Origin: an uncultured Flavobacteriales bacterium
GTDB taxonomy: Bacteria; Bacteroidota; Bacteroidia; Flavobacteriales; Flavobacteriaceae
Length of the DNA: 64,000 nucleotides
Reading direction: 5' to 3'
Assembly: GCA_913020155.1 (NCBI GenBank)
Contig: CAJWBA010000002.1
Location: 62,001 to 126,000, forward strand
Under the pieces are notes generated by a model. The model worked only from the letters and a program-made list of their open reading frames with translations, did not search any database and had not been told where the DNA came from. Below, piece after piece: positions 17,831-27,407 of the stretch. Every line of letters begins with the position of its first letter. The stretch's first letter is position 1. A program made the position numbers and the translations under genes.

Positions 17831-19123
17831 TTATTTCCTTGAATACTTTTCCATGTAGCGTTTCCACAGTTCAGTTTGGTGTGTCTCTAGAGAAATATTT
17901 TTACCATTGATAAACGCATGGGTTAATTGGTTTGTTCTCATGTCTAGCGCGTCTCCTAATGACAGGAATAAGGTTGCATCTTTACCAACAGTAAGGCTCC
18001 CCAAACGGTCTGCTACTCCAAGAATTTTAGCTGCATTCAGTGTGATTAATTGAACTGCTTTTTCTTTGGGTACACCATAGGCTGCAAAAGTTCCTGCATA
18101 AAATGGGAGATTCCGTGTATTCATTCGCTCCATTCGTCCACTTACATCTATGGTGATTGTAAGCCCAGCGTCCATTAGGATTTTAGCCATTTTGAAAGGA
18201 AGTTTAATGTCTTGATCTTCCAGCGTGGGTAAACGATGGGGCCTTGAGACAATAACAGGGATGTCGTGTTCCGTAAGAAAATCAGTTGTTAAATATGCTT
18301 CTTTTCCACCTACCAACACGATTTTTTTGACCTGATGTTCTTTTAAAAACTGAATTCCATCTACTATTTCCCTATGACCATCTGCATGAAGGTAAACGGT
18401 TTGGTTTCCTGTAAAAGCATTTTTCATTGCCGCAAAAGGGAGGTGTTTTGTTTTTGATTGGGTTTGGTTGTAGGCAAATGCCTCACTGATAAATTGATCT
18501 AAAGATTTAATTTTTTCTTCATAACTCTTTTGATTGTATTTCAATTCAGCTGTACTACTTCTTCTGCTAGAAGTGTATGCTCTTGGCCAATTGATATGCA
18601 ATCCTTCATCGGTTATTATTGCAGCATCTTCCCAATTCCAAGCATCAAATTGAACAATTGAAGAGCTTCCAGAAATTACCCCTCGTGTTGGAACTATCTG
18701 TGCTGATAAAATTCCATTGGGTCTGAGACTTTCCACTACTTTTGACTCTGCATTGTAGGCTATGATTGTTCGGATATGAGGTAAATACTCACCAATTTCA
18801 TTTAGATCATTTGTTGCACGAACAGCACCAATTTCGACCATCCCAACAGTAGCATTTGCAGCAATAAATCCAGGGTAAAGATGCTGCCCCTCAGCATTTA
18901 TGGTTTTATCGTATTGATTTTTAACAAGATCAGAAGTTGTTATTTCTACAATTTTTCCTTCCCGAATACCCAGGGCGCTATTTTCTATCAGGCTACCGTC
19001 TCCTATATGTGCCGTTGCTCCGATAATGAGTATGGCTTTATTTTGATCAACTGCAGGGGTTTGTTGAGCAAATCCTTTATTGCAGCTTAGTAAAACAATT
19101 AATGTACAAATGTAATTTTTCAT
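17831..19123 (-). CDS. Exported amidohydrolase-fold protein lacking the metal-binding HxH motif
   Basis: I start at ATG 19123 (MKNYICTLIVLLSCNKGFAQ, a signal peptide), giving 430 residues and a 10-bp gap to the preceding gene, instead of the track start that overlaps it. The amidohydrolase fold is recognisable: the C-terminal LITLNAAKILGVADRLGSLTVGKDATLFLS is canonical. However, the motif after the first beta strand reads YPGFIAANATVG where active members have GFIDxHxH, so two metal ligands are missing. It may be structural or a regulator of the neighbouring 994-residue enzyme. It is not a truncation. Confidence 0.85.
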   Translation of the reverse strand: MKNYICTLIVLLSCNKGFAQQTPAVDQNKAILIIGATAHIGDGSLIENSALGIREGKIVEITTSDLVKNQYDKTINAEGQHLYPGFIAANATVGMVEIGAVRATNDLNEIGEYLPHIRTIIAYNAESKVVESLRPNGILSAQIVPTRGVISGSSSIVQFDAWNWEDAAIITDEGLHINWPRAYTSSRRSSTAELKYNQKSYEEKIKSLDQFISEAFAYNQTQSKTKHLPFAAMKNAFTGNQTVYLHADGHREIVDGIQFLKEHQVKKIVLVGGKEAYLTTDFLTEHDIPVIVSRPHRLPTLEDQDIKLPFKMAKILMDAGLTITIDVSGRMERMNTRNLPFYAGTFAAYGVPKEKAVQLITLNAAKILGVADRLGSLTVGKDATLFLSLGDALDMRTNQLTHAFINGKNISLETHQTELWKRYMEKYSRK

Positions 19124-19133
19124 AAGTAATATT

Positions 19134-22118
19134 TTAATCGAGGGTTTCACAATGAAATTCTAGGCTCTTTTTTTGTTTTGGTTTTTGAGTGGGTACTCCA
19201 TCACTTTTGGCTAAAAGCATGTCTTGAATCAGTTTATTTTTTTCTTTGGTAATTTGATCTACTTGAGCAGTTGCCCGATCAAGATCATAGTAAAAAGCAC
19301 CATCAATCATGGTTTTTTCAACTATACTGTAAATAGACATGGGATGATCAGACCACAGAACAAGGTCTGCAGATTTTCCAACTTTAATACTTCCCACCTC
19401 ATCATCAATATGAAGTAATTTTGCAGGGTTTAGTGTCACAAATTTCCATGCATCTTCCTCAGATACCCCTCCGTATTTCACTGCTTTTGCAGCTTCTTGA
19501 TTCAGCCTCCTGGACATTTCAGAATCATCGGAGTTAAATGCAACTGTTACCCCTTGACTATGCATGATAGCACCGTTGTATGGTATTGCGTCATTAACTT
19601 CAAATTTGTAAGCCCACCAATCAGAGAATGTTGATCCTCCTACACCGTGGTCTTTCATTTTGTCGGCTACTTTGTACCCCTCTAAAATATGGGTAAAGGT
19701 GTTGATTCGAACTCCAAAACGATCAGCTACTTTCATGAGCATATTAATTTCACTTTGAACATAAGAATGACATGAGATAAATCGTTTTCCGTCTAAAATT
19801 TCAACTAGAGTTTCCATTTCAATATCATAACGAGGTGCATTTATTTTCGCTTTTATTTTTTTAGGCGAATTATTATATTTTCTCCAAGTTTCCTTATATT
19901 CTTTAGCTCTTTGAAAATAATCTGTAAACACTTGTTCAACTCCCATTCGAGTTTGGGGAAAACGTCCATAACTTTGCCAGTTGGATTGTTTTACATTTTC
20001 ACCTAGTGCAAATTTGATGTAGAGATCTGCATTAGGGTAAAGCAGTTTATCAGCACTTTCTCCCCACTTTGGTTTGATAATTGCAGAACATCCCCCTATT
20101 GGGTTAGCAGATCCATGTAAGATTTGTAAAGTGGTAACTCCTCCCGAAAGGTTTCGATAAAGGTTTATGTCATCTGGATTGATTACATCCTCGATAGCAA
20201 CTTCTGCGGAAGAATTTTGTCCTCCCTCATTAATACTTGATGCAGCAATATGCGAATGTTCATCGATAATTCCAGAGGTTAAGTGCTTTCCTGTTCCATC
20301 AATAATTTTTGCACCCTCGGCAGTATCAATTTTCCCTACTGCGTTTATTTTACCATTGACAACCCAAACGCTTGCATTTTCAAGAATACCTTCTTCTTCG
20401 TTAGTCCAAACAGTTACATTGGTAAAAAGAATGTTTTCTGAGGTGGGAAGGGTTTTAAATCCAAAACCATTGTTTGGATAGGTAATGGGAAGTATTTTTT
20501 GTAAAACCTCTTTTTTCTTTTTACTATCTTTTTTTTTGGTTTGCTCAACTTTATCAGCACTCCAGTTAACATAGGTTCCATCAAAGAAAATACCGTCACC
20601 TTTTAGATTATCTGCGTTGTTTATTTTAGTTTTAAGTTGCGCAAACTTTGCATTAGTGCTGTCAGAAAATCTAAGGGTTAACCATCCGTTTATGTATTTT
20701 GCTGTTGTTTTTAATTTGGTAGAGTCTTGGGTGATTTTTGCATTTATTTTGGATTTACTTTTTGAAAGGACAAGTTTGTATGAAGTTTCTTTTATATTTA
20801 GAGCATATTCTCCGTCAATTGATGTTTTAGGTTTTGATTTTGTAATGTGTTGATGTCCCTGAACCCAATTTTGTTCGATTTCAGTTTCTTTGTCAAATAG
20901 AGGGCCGTTGGTTATTATTAAGTTTGCCAAAGCTCCTTTTTTTAATTCACCTATTTTTCCTTCTTGGTTGATTAATTGTGCCGGGATTGTTGTTAGCGAA
21001 GCCAAAGCCCTTTCAGGAGATAATCCGTATTGAACAGCTTTTCGGATGTTTGGCAAAAAGTCTTTTACATTTTTTAAGTCACTGGATGTAAATGCAAATT
21101 TAATGCCTGCATTTGCAATTTGTTTGGGATTTGTTGGAGCTTGATTCCAATAGCGCATTTGATTTAAAGATAATTTTTGTGCTAAAAAGGGATCTTCAAC
21201 ATCATAGGCATCAGGGAAATTGACAGGAATCAACAGCTGTGGTTTTAATTTTTTAAGAGTATTGAGTTGTTCATACTCATTTCCATAGGCTTTGATAATG
21301 TATTTTTCTCCAAATTCATAACCGATTTTAGCAGCCCTAGCCACATCAAGTTTGTTAGAAGTTTCAAAAATTGAGGGAAGTGATTGGTTCTTTATTATGG
21401 CCTCTAAAGCCATATCCTTGTTTTTTGCACCCCCGTTTGCATACCATTTGGTATCGTGATAAACTTGGCGAATAAGCGCCATAGCTCCCATGATTGAACC
21501 AGGATAATATTGCCCTGAGGTATTACTTTTTTTAAAGGATAGATGTTGTGCTGCTCGATCTTCTAACATTCGGTGTCCATTGTTTTGATCGTCGTTTAGG
21601 GCAACCAATAGACTTGTTCCTCGATGAATCCCTTCTTTCCGGTGACTGTTTACCACTCCAAACCCAGATGCTCGTAATTCTTTTGCTTTCTTTGGGTCGT
21701 ATTTAAAATCCTGATGACTGTTGTAGTCAGCAAGGATATGATCGTTCCAATAAAACCCTTTTCTGTTTGAATGGTATTGGATACTCCTGCGCCCACTTGG
21801 ACTTCCTTTGAGGGCAGGAACTCCAAAATTCGAATGTAGCTCTATGAAAGAAGGATAAATGTGCTTTCCTTCAAAATTGTAAACTACAGCATTACGAGGA
21901 ATAGCAATTGAGTTTCCAACATTCGTTATTTTCCCGTTTTCAATTAGAATCATTCCCTTTTCTAATTGCCTCAGTGGATTGATGTGTAGGACTGCTCCAG
22001 TAATTAAAATTTGTTTTGAATTTAAAGTTTTAACTCCCGTGTTGGTAGGAAAGTATTCTTGTGCTACCAGAGAACTAAAAGAAATAAAAAAAGTGAAAAT
22101 CAAGTGAATTGGTTTCAT
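19134..22118 (-). CDS. Exported double amidohydrolase-domain protein
   Basis: The 994-residue product has a signal peptide (IHLIFTFFISFSSLVAQ) and two amidohydrolase-like halves. The C-terminal half (about residues 555-970) is complete, with EHSHIAASSINEGG (HxH), ISCHSYVQ, NTFTHILEG and AFNSDDSEMSRR plus the terminal LNPAKLLHIDDEVGSIKVGKSADLVLW. The N-terminal half is degenerate (YPSFIELHSNFGVP, one His only). Between them is a Lys/Ser-rich linker. It belongs to the imidazolonepropionase-like hydrolases, substrate unknown, and is paired with the metal-motif-less paralogue downstream. Confidence 0.85.
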   Translation of the reverse strand: MKPIHLIFTFFISFSSLVAQEYFPTNTGVKTLNSKQILITGAVLHINPLRQLEKGMILIENGKITNVGNSIAIPRNAVVYNFEGKHIYPSFIELHSNFGVPALKGSPSGRRSIQYHSNRKGFYWNDHILADYNSHQDFKYDPKKAKELRASGFGVVNSHRKEGIHRGTSLLVALNDDQNNGHRMLEDRAAQHLSFKKSNTSGQYYPGSIMGAMALIRQVYHDTKWYANGGAKNKDMALEAIIKNQSLPSIFETSNKLDVARAAKIGYEFGEKYIIKAYGNEYEQLNTLKKLKPQLLIPVNFPDAYDVEDPFLAQKLSLNQMRYWNQAPTNPKQIANAGIKFAFTSSDLKNVKDFLPNIRKAVQYGLSPERALASLTTIPAQLINQEGKIGELKKGALANLIITNGPLFDKETEIEQNWVQGHQHITKSKPKTSIDGEYALNIKETSYKLVLSKSKSKINAKITQDSTKLKTTAKYINGWLTLRFSDSTNAKFAQLKTKINNADNLKGDGIFFDGTYVNWSADKVEQTKKKDSKKKKEVLQKILPITYPNNGFGFKTLPTSENILFTNVTVWTNEEEGILENASVWVVNGKINAVGKIDTAEGAKIIDGTGKHLTSGIIDEHSHIAASSINEGGQNSSAEVAIEDVINPDDINLYRNLSGGVTTLQILHGSANPIGGCSAIIKPKWGESADKLLYPNADLYIKFALGENVKQSNWQSYGRFPQTRMGVEQVFTDYFQRAKEYKETWRKYNNSPKKIKAKINAPRYDIEMETLVEILDGKRFISCHSYVQSEINMLMKVADRFGVRINTFTHILEGYKVADKMKDHGVGGSTFSDWWAYKFEVNDAIPYNGAIMHSQGVTVAFNSDDSEMSRRLNQEAAKAVKYGGVSEEDAWKFVTLNPAKLLHIDDEVGSIKVGKSADLVLWSDHPMSIYSIVEKTMIDGAFYYDLDRATAQVDQITKEKNKLIQDMLLAKSDGVPTQKPKQKKSLEFHCETLD

Positions 22119-22153
22119 TGAGTTTAAATTTAGTTATTCAATTTACGCTTTTT

Positions 22154-23218
22154 TTAATTTAAAAACTCAAATTCATTTTCATTGTAAAACGCCACTAATA
22201 AAGCTACTATTTGATTGTAGCTCTTAATTCCAGATTCCTGACCATTTAATTTTAAATAGTTGTCATAGGAACTTTTGAATAAAGGTTCAAAAGGATTTTT
22301 GTATTTCTCCCAAAAAATTTGGTTTTCCCTTAAATTTTTAAAAATCCCAGCATTCAATTCTTGAAGTAATTGTTTAGCTTGATCTGGTTTTCTTTTGTTG
22401 AGGTCGCTGAAACAATGTCTTAGCGCAAAGAGTGCGGCGGTATATTTTAGAAAAAGATCCTTATTTTTCAGTGTGTTTACTAGAGCGATAAAATTGGCTT
22501 CGTTTTCTGCAGCATAACCCAGTTGATGTGCCATTTCATGTGCAATTGTAACGGGTAAATTGACTTTGGGTATCAGCATATTAACTTGGGCTTCTAATGT
22601 AAAAGGATTGAGATAACCTGCATATCCCATATAACTTAAAGGTAAACTGAAAATTGAACCTTTTACTTTTGGAATTTTTATGGAACTGTCCCACAAATCT
22701 GAATAGTTGTTGTGTACTTTATCAACTATTTTTTTTTTGGAATAGGGAATAATAATTGCCAGGGTATCAGATTCACTCAGCTGATTGTGAAGATTGTTGC
22801 TCAAAAGTACGAAACGACACGTTAAATCAATTAGTAAAGAATCTGAGTATTGTTTTTGAACATTTAGTTTTTTTGCCAAAGGAACTCTATAATAATTTAG
22901 GCCCCAATTTAACTGAAAGATGAAAAAAATTAAGCTCGTGGTTATTCCAAGATTGATTAAACTTTTGAAACTGAGATTTCTGTGTTTAAAAATGAAATAA
23001 ACTATTGAGTAACTAAGGTAAATGCCTAGAGTCAAATACAAGCAGTCTCCCAAAGAGAGGGGGATGTGTTTGAATAAAAATTGATTAACATTGAAAAGAA
23101 TTGGGAATATTTTTTGTGAAAAATAAAACTCAACTTTTTCAGGATAATGACTTAATATTCTTACCACAAGTATTTGAGGAAGGAAGCTAAGTGCCAAAAG
23201 TACTTTCAATGTTTTCAT
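22154..23218 (-). CDS. DUF3810 membrane protein with a zincin-type HExxH motif
   Basis: The 354-residue product has two to three N-terminal membrane segments (for example LINLGITTSLIFFIFQLNWG) and a C-terminal domain containing TIAHEMAHQLGYAAENEANF, which matches the HExxH of zinc metallopeptidases plus a downstream Glu. DUF3810 is a Bacteroidota family of unproven function; a membrane-bound peptidase is inferred. It lies 35 bp upstream of the amidohydrolase pair. Confidence 0.85.
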   Translation of the reverse strand: MKTLKVLLALSFLPQILVVRILSHYPEKVEFYFSQKIFPILFNVNQFLFKHIPLSLGDCLYLTLGIYLSYSIVYFIFKHRNLSFKSLINLGITTSLIFFIFQLNWGLNYYRVPLAKKLNVQKQYSDSLLIDLTCRFVLLSNNLHNQLSESDTLAIIIPYSKKKIVDKVHNNYSDLWDSSIKIPKVKGSIFSLPLSYMGYAGYLNPFTLEAQVNMLIPKVNLPVTIAHEMAHQLGYAAENEANFIALVNTLKNKDLFLKYTAALFALRHCFSDLNKRKPDQAKQLLQELNAGIFKNLRENQIFWEKYKNPFEPLFKSSYDNYLKLNGQESGIKSYNQIVALLVAFYNENEFEFLN

Positions 23219-23375
23219 TTTACCAATGCAAAGTGAAGAAGGCTTAACAATTCTTATTTTCTTCTCGCTTTACACTTATGGAAGAAGAAATGACAAGAAG
23301 TAAAGATGTTTTATCAGGATTTTTTTAGGGGTTGTGCTTGTTTTTTTTGGGAACAATTTCACCAATATTGTTTTT

Positions 23376-24455
23376 TTACTTAATAATCTCAACTATTTCA
23401 AGTTCAAAAATTAAGTTAGATTTTGGAGGAATTCCTTGTACTCCTTCCTCTCCGTATGCAAGGTTGTAGGGTACAAAAATAGTTGCTTTATCACCCAGCC
23501 TTAAAAGTCTTAGACCTTCTTTGAAACCTTCAATCATTTTTGCTTCTGGGCTACAATCAGCCTCAATGGGGCGATAAGCATTGGCAATTTTACGTTGCTC
23601 GTTTACTGCTTCCAAAGCTTCTGCAATTTCGAGTTTACTGGTTTCGAGTAAATTTCCGTCTTCAAAGTAAACAGCGTAATGTGCTCTTACTTTGTTAGTG
23701 GTAGTAGCTTTTGGTCCCGATCCATTTTCTGTAATAATATATTGAAGTCCTGAAGCTGTAGTTGTTGCTTTTGCTTTTTGCTCCTCAAACTTGTCTGATG
23801 TGTTTAACCCAATGACTTGTCGTCTTTCTTCCTTTTCTACTTTTTCAGTTTCAATTTCTTGAAAGTGTTCTTTGAAAATCTTGGGAGCATCAAAGTTTTT
23901 TGCATCAGAACCTTTACGGATGATTGTTACTTTTTTGATAGTGTCGTTTTGTGCAATACTATCAACAACATTCTGACCGATTACAACTTTCCCAAAAACG
24001 GTGTGTTTTCCATCCAACCAAGGGGTTGCTTTGTGAGTAATAAAAAATTGACTTCCGTTGGTACCTGGCCCTGCATTTGCCATCGATAAAATTCCAGGTC
24101 CACTATGACTCAGGTCTTCATTAACTTCATCGTCGAATTTGTATCCAGGCCCACCAGATCCCGTTGCAGTTGGGTCACCTCCTTGAATCATAAAGTCTGT
24201 AATAACTCTATGAAATAGGATACCATCGTAGTATTTTTTATTTAAAAAATTCTGACTTACCATTTCGTTTTCTCCTTCACTGAGTGAAACAAAATTAGCA
24301 ACTGTTACAGGTGTTTTTTCGAGTTCCAAAGAAACAACTATGGATCCTTTATTGGTTTCAATGTTAGCATAAAGTCCTGAATCTAATTCTGGGTATTGAG
24401 ATGCACAGCCAACAAGAATGAGTAATGATAGGATTAAATGGGTGATTTTATTCAT
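23376..24455 (-). CDS. Cyclophilin-FKBP fusion peptidyl-prolyl isomerase lipoprotein
   Basis: This 359-residue protein starts with a lipoprotein signal ([13 protein letters not shown]). It has a complete cyclophilin domain (residues about 30-185, with [15 protein letters not shown] and [17 protein letters not shown]) and, after a charged linker, an FKBP domain (residues about 235-359, with [13 protein letters not shown] and [15 protein letters not shown]). Two unrelated PPIase folds on one lipoprotein suggest a periplasmic folding helper for secreted proteins. The next gene in the same direction is gldI, another FKBP lipoprotein. Confidence 0.92.
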   Translation of the reverse strand: MNKITHLILSLLILVGCASQYPELDSGLYANIETNKGSIVVSLELEKTPVTVANFVSLSEGENEMVSQNFLNKKYYDGILFHRVITDFMIQGGDPTATGSGGPGYKFDDEVNEDLSHSGPGILSMANAGPGTNGSQFFITHKATPWLDGKHTVFGKVVIGQNVVDSIAQNDTIKKVTIIRKGSDAKNFDAPKIFKEHFQEIETEKVEKEERRQVIGLNTSDKFEEQKAKATTTASGLQYIITENGSGPKATTTNKVRAHYAVYFEDGNLLETSKLEIAEALEAVNEQRKIANAYRPIEADCSPEAKMIEGFKEGLRLLRLGDKATIFVPYNLAYGEEGVQGIPPKSNLIFELEIVEIIK

Positions 24456-24492
24456 GGAATTAATTTAAGATATTGATGCAAAGATGCACATT

Positions 24493-25038
24493 TTAATTTT
24501 TAATTGAATGTGAGACTAATTTTATTGTAAAACGCAGGGGTTGATTAATGTCAACTTTTTCGTCATCTCCCTTGTATCCGTAGCAAAGGTGTGATGGAAA
24601 AAGAAATGTGGCGACTTCATTAACACTTAAAACCTTAACAGCTTCTCGTAATGCAGGTAACAATTCTTCTTTATCTACCAAATAACTAACTGTTCCGAGT
24701 TCCATTTCATCGTACAGAACTTTTCCATCTAGAGCTTCTATTTTGTAATCAAAACCAACCATGTCTCCTCTTTTGGGTCTTACTTTTAATGAATCTGTTT
24801 CAACTAAATAGGCATACCAAAAACCTGTAGAAGAAGCAATGTAATTGCGTGTTGAATCTCGAAATATGATTTTTTTAAATTGTAGCTGCTGTTGGTTGAT
24901 TATATTTTTATTTCGCTCGACCGATCCTTTTAAAAAAGATTCTTTTTTTATGTTAATGGGTTTACGTGGTTGGTGTTGTGTACAACCGATGGCTAAAAAA
25001 AGTAGAATAAAATTAAATTGTAATTTGTGCAAACTCAT
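24493..25038 (-). CDS. gldI: Gliding-motility associated FKBP-type isomerase lipoprotein GldI
   Basis: The 181-residue product has a lipoprotein signal (FILLFLAIGCTQHQ) and one FKBP domain at the C-terminus (RPKRGDMVGFDYKIEALDG, then VATFLFPSHLCYGYKGDD). The length, Cys-start lipoprotein and sequence resemble GldI, a chaperone lipoprotein needed for gliding and linked to type IX secretion. The ATG overlaps the stop of the DHH gene (ATGA). Gliding motility is not proven by this gene alone. Confidence 0.85.
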   Translation of the reverse strand: MSLHKLQFNFILLFLAIGCTQHQPRKPINIKKESFLKGSVERNKNIINQQQLQFKKIIFRDSTRNYIASSTGFWYAYLVETDSLKVRPKRGDMVGFDYKIEALDGKVLYDEMELGTVSYLVDKEELLPALREAVKVLSVNEVATFLFPSHLCYGYKGDDEKVDINQPLRFTIKLVSHSIKN

Positions 25039-26045
25039 TTCAATTGGTCTTTGTATTGTAAGATGGTTTCATGAACTTTTTGAGTTGTCATCTCCAAGTT
25101 TTCGTATGAAACCCCACCAGCTGCATTGTGGTGCCCACCTCCATTAAAATGTTTTCTAGCAAACTGATTTACATTAAATTCTCCTTTTGAACGGAATGAC
25201 ATTTTAATGATTTTTTCTTGCGTATTTTCTATTAAGATGACAGCAAATTTTATGCCATCTAAACTGAGACCATAGTTTACAAAACCTTCTGTATCTCCTT
25301 TTTTAAAATCAAATTGGGTAAGCTCTTTTTGGCTTAGGGTAATGTAAACTGCATTGAGTGGTTCAACTTTCACCAAGTTGGTTAGTGCTTTACCTAAAAG
25401 TTGTAGCCGACCAAAACTGTAGGTATCGTAAATGTTAATATGGATCTGAGTATGATTGATACCCATATCCAAGAGGTTCGATACAATACTATGGGTAACA
25501 CCGGTGGTTGATTTAAAGCGGAATGAACCTGAATCCGTCATGATACCCGTATAAATACAGGTTGCGATGGTTTTATTGATTAGAGAAACGTCTAGTGCTT
25601 CAATAAGGTTGTAAACCATTTCACAAGTAGAACCAAGACTGGGATCAGAATACATCAAGTCGGCATAATCATCGGGTTGCTCATGATGATCAATCATAAC
25701 TTTTATTGCCCTACAATTGTCAATGACTTCATCCATAGGTTTAATTCTACTCAAACTATTAAAGTCCAAAGTAAAAATGAGATCAGCTTCTAGGAGTAAT
25801 TTTTCACTCTCTTCTTCTGATTTGTTGTATTTTATTATTTGTTCTTGACCTGGAATCCATTCTAAAAATTCAGGATATTCGTTTGGCGAAATAACCGAGC
25901 ACGAATGACCCATTAAATCAAAAAAATGCTTCAATCCTAAACAACTCCCAAGGGCATCTCCATCGGGGTTTTTATGTGGAATAATCACGATTTCCTTTCG
26001 GTTTGAAAGCTGTTCTTTCAGAGTGAGGATAAAGTTGTTTTTCAT
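25035..26045 (-). CDS. DHH-family phosphoesterase (oligoribonuclease/pAp phosphatase NrnA-like)
   Basis: The 336-residue protein shows the DHH motifs: IPHKNPDGDALGSCLGL (motif with GDALGS), TLDFNSLSRI, MIDHHEQPDD (DHH itself) and the C-terminal GGHHNAAGG (DHHA1). NrnA proteins degrade nanoRNA and dephosphorylate pAp; bifunctional activity is family knowledge. Its 3' end overlaps gldI, which places it as the first gene of a dhh-gldI pair, divergent from ndk. Confidence 0.9.
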   Translation of the reverse strand: MKNNFILTLKEQLSNRKEIVIIPHKNPDGDALGSCLGLKHFFDLMGHSCSVISPNEYPEFLEWIPGQEQIIKYNKSEEESEKLLLEADLIFTLDFNSLSRIKPMDEVIDNCRAIKVMIDHHEQPDDYADLMYSDPSLGSTCEMVYNLIEALDVSLINKTIATCIYTGIMTDSGSFRFKSTTGVTHSIVSNLLDMGINHTQIHINIYDTYSFGRLQLLGKALTNLVKVEPLNAVYITLSQKELTQFDFKKGDTEGFVNYGLSLDGIKFAVILIENTQEKIIKMSFRSKGEFNVNQFARKHFNGGGHHNAAGGVSYENLEMTTQKVHETILQYKDQLK

Positions 26046-26196
26046 ACCCTGCTAAGATACCAATCCTTTCTCAAAAAATTCTATTGTTTCTACAATTAAA
26101 GTATTCACTATTTATAAACAAACCAAAGGATCAAGCTTATTTTCCTTGATGTAATTAAAAAAAGGTCTTTCTAACTAAAGTTTCGACTCCTTTTGA

Positions 26197-26204
26197 TAAA
26201 TTTG
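26197..26204 (+). promoter_or_regulatory. Candidate -7 box of the ndk promoter
   Basis: TAAATTTG matches TAnnTTTG, 18 nt before the ndk ATG. The box overlaps the spurious TTG start used in the ORF track (26193), which supports the later ATG. A -33 TTG is not evident at the expected spacing. Confidence 0.45.
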
Positions 26205-26222
26205 CATCACAAAAAAAATTCT

Positions 26223-26642
26223 ATGACAACGAATCGTACATTCACGATGATTAAACCTGATGCTGTTGAAAACGGTCATATCGGATCTATCCTTGAAAAA
26301 ATAACTTCTGCGGGTTTTAAAATTTTAGCACTAAAGAAAACCCAATTGACCCTTAACGAAGCCCAAGCATTTTACAGCGTTCATTGCGAACGTCCTTTTT
26401 TTGGAGAGTTGGTAAAGTTCATGACTAGAGGCCCGATAGTTGCTGCTATTCTTGAAAAAGATAATGCTGTAAATGATTTTCGAGTATTGATAGGAGTAAC
26501 AAATCCAGCGGAGGCTGCCGAAGGAACAATCCGAAATTTGTATGCTATCTCAATGGGGGAAAATGCTGTTCATGGATCTGATAGTGATGAAAATGCTGCC
26601 ACAGAAGGTGCTTTTCATTTTTCGCAAAGAGAGATCTTTTAA
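26223..26642 (+). CDS. ndk: Nucleoside diphosphate kinase
   Basis: Ndk transfers a phosphate from NTPs to NDPs through a phosphohistidine. The 139-residue product starts [21 protein letters not shown], with the active-site region [22 protein letters not shown] containing the phosphorylated His (NAVHGSDS). ATG 26223 is chosen over the track's TTG 26193 because of family length and the promoter box between them. Its stop TAA shares the palindrome TTAA with the convergent DUF721 stop. Confidence 0.97.
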   Translation: MTTNRTFTMIKPDAVENGHIGSILEKITSAGFKILALKKTQLTLNEAQAFYSVHCERPFFGELVKFMTRGPIVAAILEKDNAVNDFRVLIGVTNPAEAAEGTIRNLYAISMGENAVHGSDSDENAATEGAFHFSQREIF

Positions 26643-26941
26643 CGAAGTACCAGTTTGGTAATAAGATTTGCGCCGAGTGTTTCGTTTAAGTGGAGCAAAA
26701 TCTTTTCATATCCATAAGAAAGTTCCTCTCTCAGTGCCGCAGAGTTTAAATTTACAAATAGGGTAGTACCTCTGTAAGTAACCTTTTGAGTGTATTGAGC
26801 AACACTTTTTCCCATTGTGGTGTTCCACGCTTTTTCAACGCGAATTTTTGTAATTCCACTTTTTATATTTTTTTGATCGATCAACTCGCCAAGCACTTCT
26901 GAGATGGATTGTGGTTCAAAAGATCTTTTTTTCTTTGTCAT
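26639..26941 (-). CDS. DUF721 family protein (DciA-like)
   Basis: This 100-residue protein fits DUF721, with an N-terminal [57 protein letters not shown] and a basic end. In other bacteria, DciA proteins of this family help load the replicative helicase; that activity here is inference, but recF lies in the same run. It ends convergently on ndk with shared TTAA stops. Confidence 0.85.
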   Translation of the reverse strand: MTKKKRSFEPQSISEVLGELIDQKNIKSGITKIRVEKAWNTTMGKSVAQYTQKVTYRGTTLFVNLNSAALREELSYGYEKILLHLNETLGANLITKLVLR

Positions 26942-26944
26942 GGT

Positions 26945-27364
26945 TTACAAACTTATCTTTTTATGGCGAATGTATCGGTAGGTTTTTCCGCTGTGCTCCA
27001 ATTCTAAATTATTCTCAGAAATTTTTACAATTTTTTCTTTCCATGGTTTCAAGGCGTTGTCGTAGGATAGATAAAAATTCCCTTCAATTTGTTCAATAAT
27101 AAAATCAAATCGATCTTCTGAGCTAAAATAATTTTTTCTAAAACTAGGGGTTAATTTTTTTCGATACCCAAGATTAGCATCTATTTTATAAAAATCAACT
27201 AAAATAGCTCCTTTTTTTGGATTAAATATTTCTCCGTGAGATTGAACTTCTTCAATTTCCCAAGTTCCATTCAAAAGGGTTAAGTCTTTCTGTGAAACAC
27301 TAGAACAGCTGGTTAATACTTCGGTAAATATTAAAAAAAGTAAAGAAACTATTTTCTTTTTCAT
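26945..27364 (-). CDS. Small lipocalin-like lipoprotein, function unknown
   Basis: I use ATG 27364 (MKKKIVSLLFLIFTEVLTSC), giving 139 residues; the track start is TTG two codons earlier. The N-terminus is a lipoprotein signal with lipobox LTSC. The mature part (LLNGTWEIEEVQSHGEIF, then LPPWKEKIVKISENNLELE-like strands) has the beta-rich LNGTWEI opening of the lipocalin-like families in Bacteroidota. No catalytic motif is visible. It lies between recF and the DUF721 gene and is probably cotranscribed. Confidence 0.65.
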   Translation of the reverse strand: MKKKIVSLLFLIFTEVLTSCSSVSQKDLTLLNGTWEIEEVQSHGEIFNPKKGAILVDFYKIDANLGYRKKLTPSFRKNYFSSEDRFDFIIEQIEGNFYLSYDNALKPWKEKIVKISENNLELEHSGKTYRYIRHKKISL

Positions 27365-27407
27365 GCTCAATACGAATAAAATTAATATGTTTCTAAAGAT
27401 AAGAATC

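Noticed and set aside
26130-26150. Inverted repeat ATCAAG...CTTGAT upstream of ndk
   Set aside because: Six base pairs only, not placed on a promoter element.
26193-26222. TTG start of ndk
   Set aside because: The codon lies just ahead of and overlapping a TAAATTTG promoter box; ATG 26223 gives the normal Ndk length.
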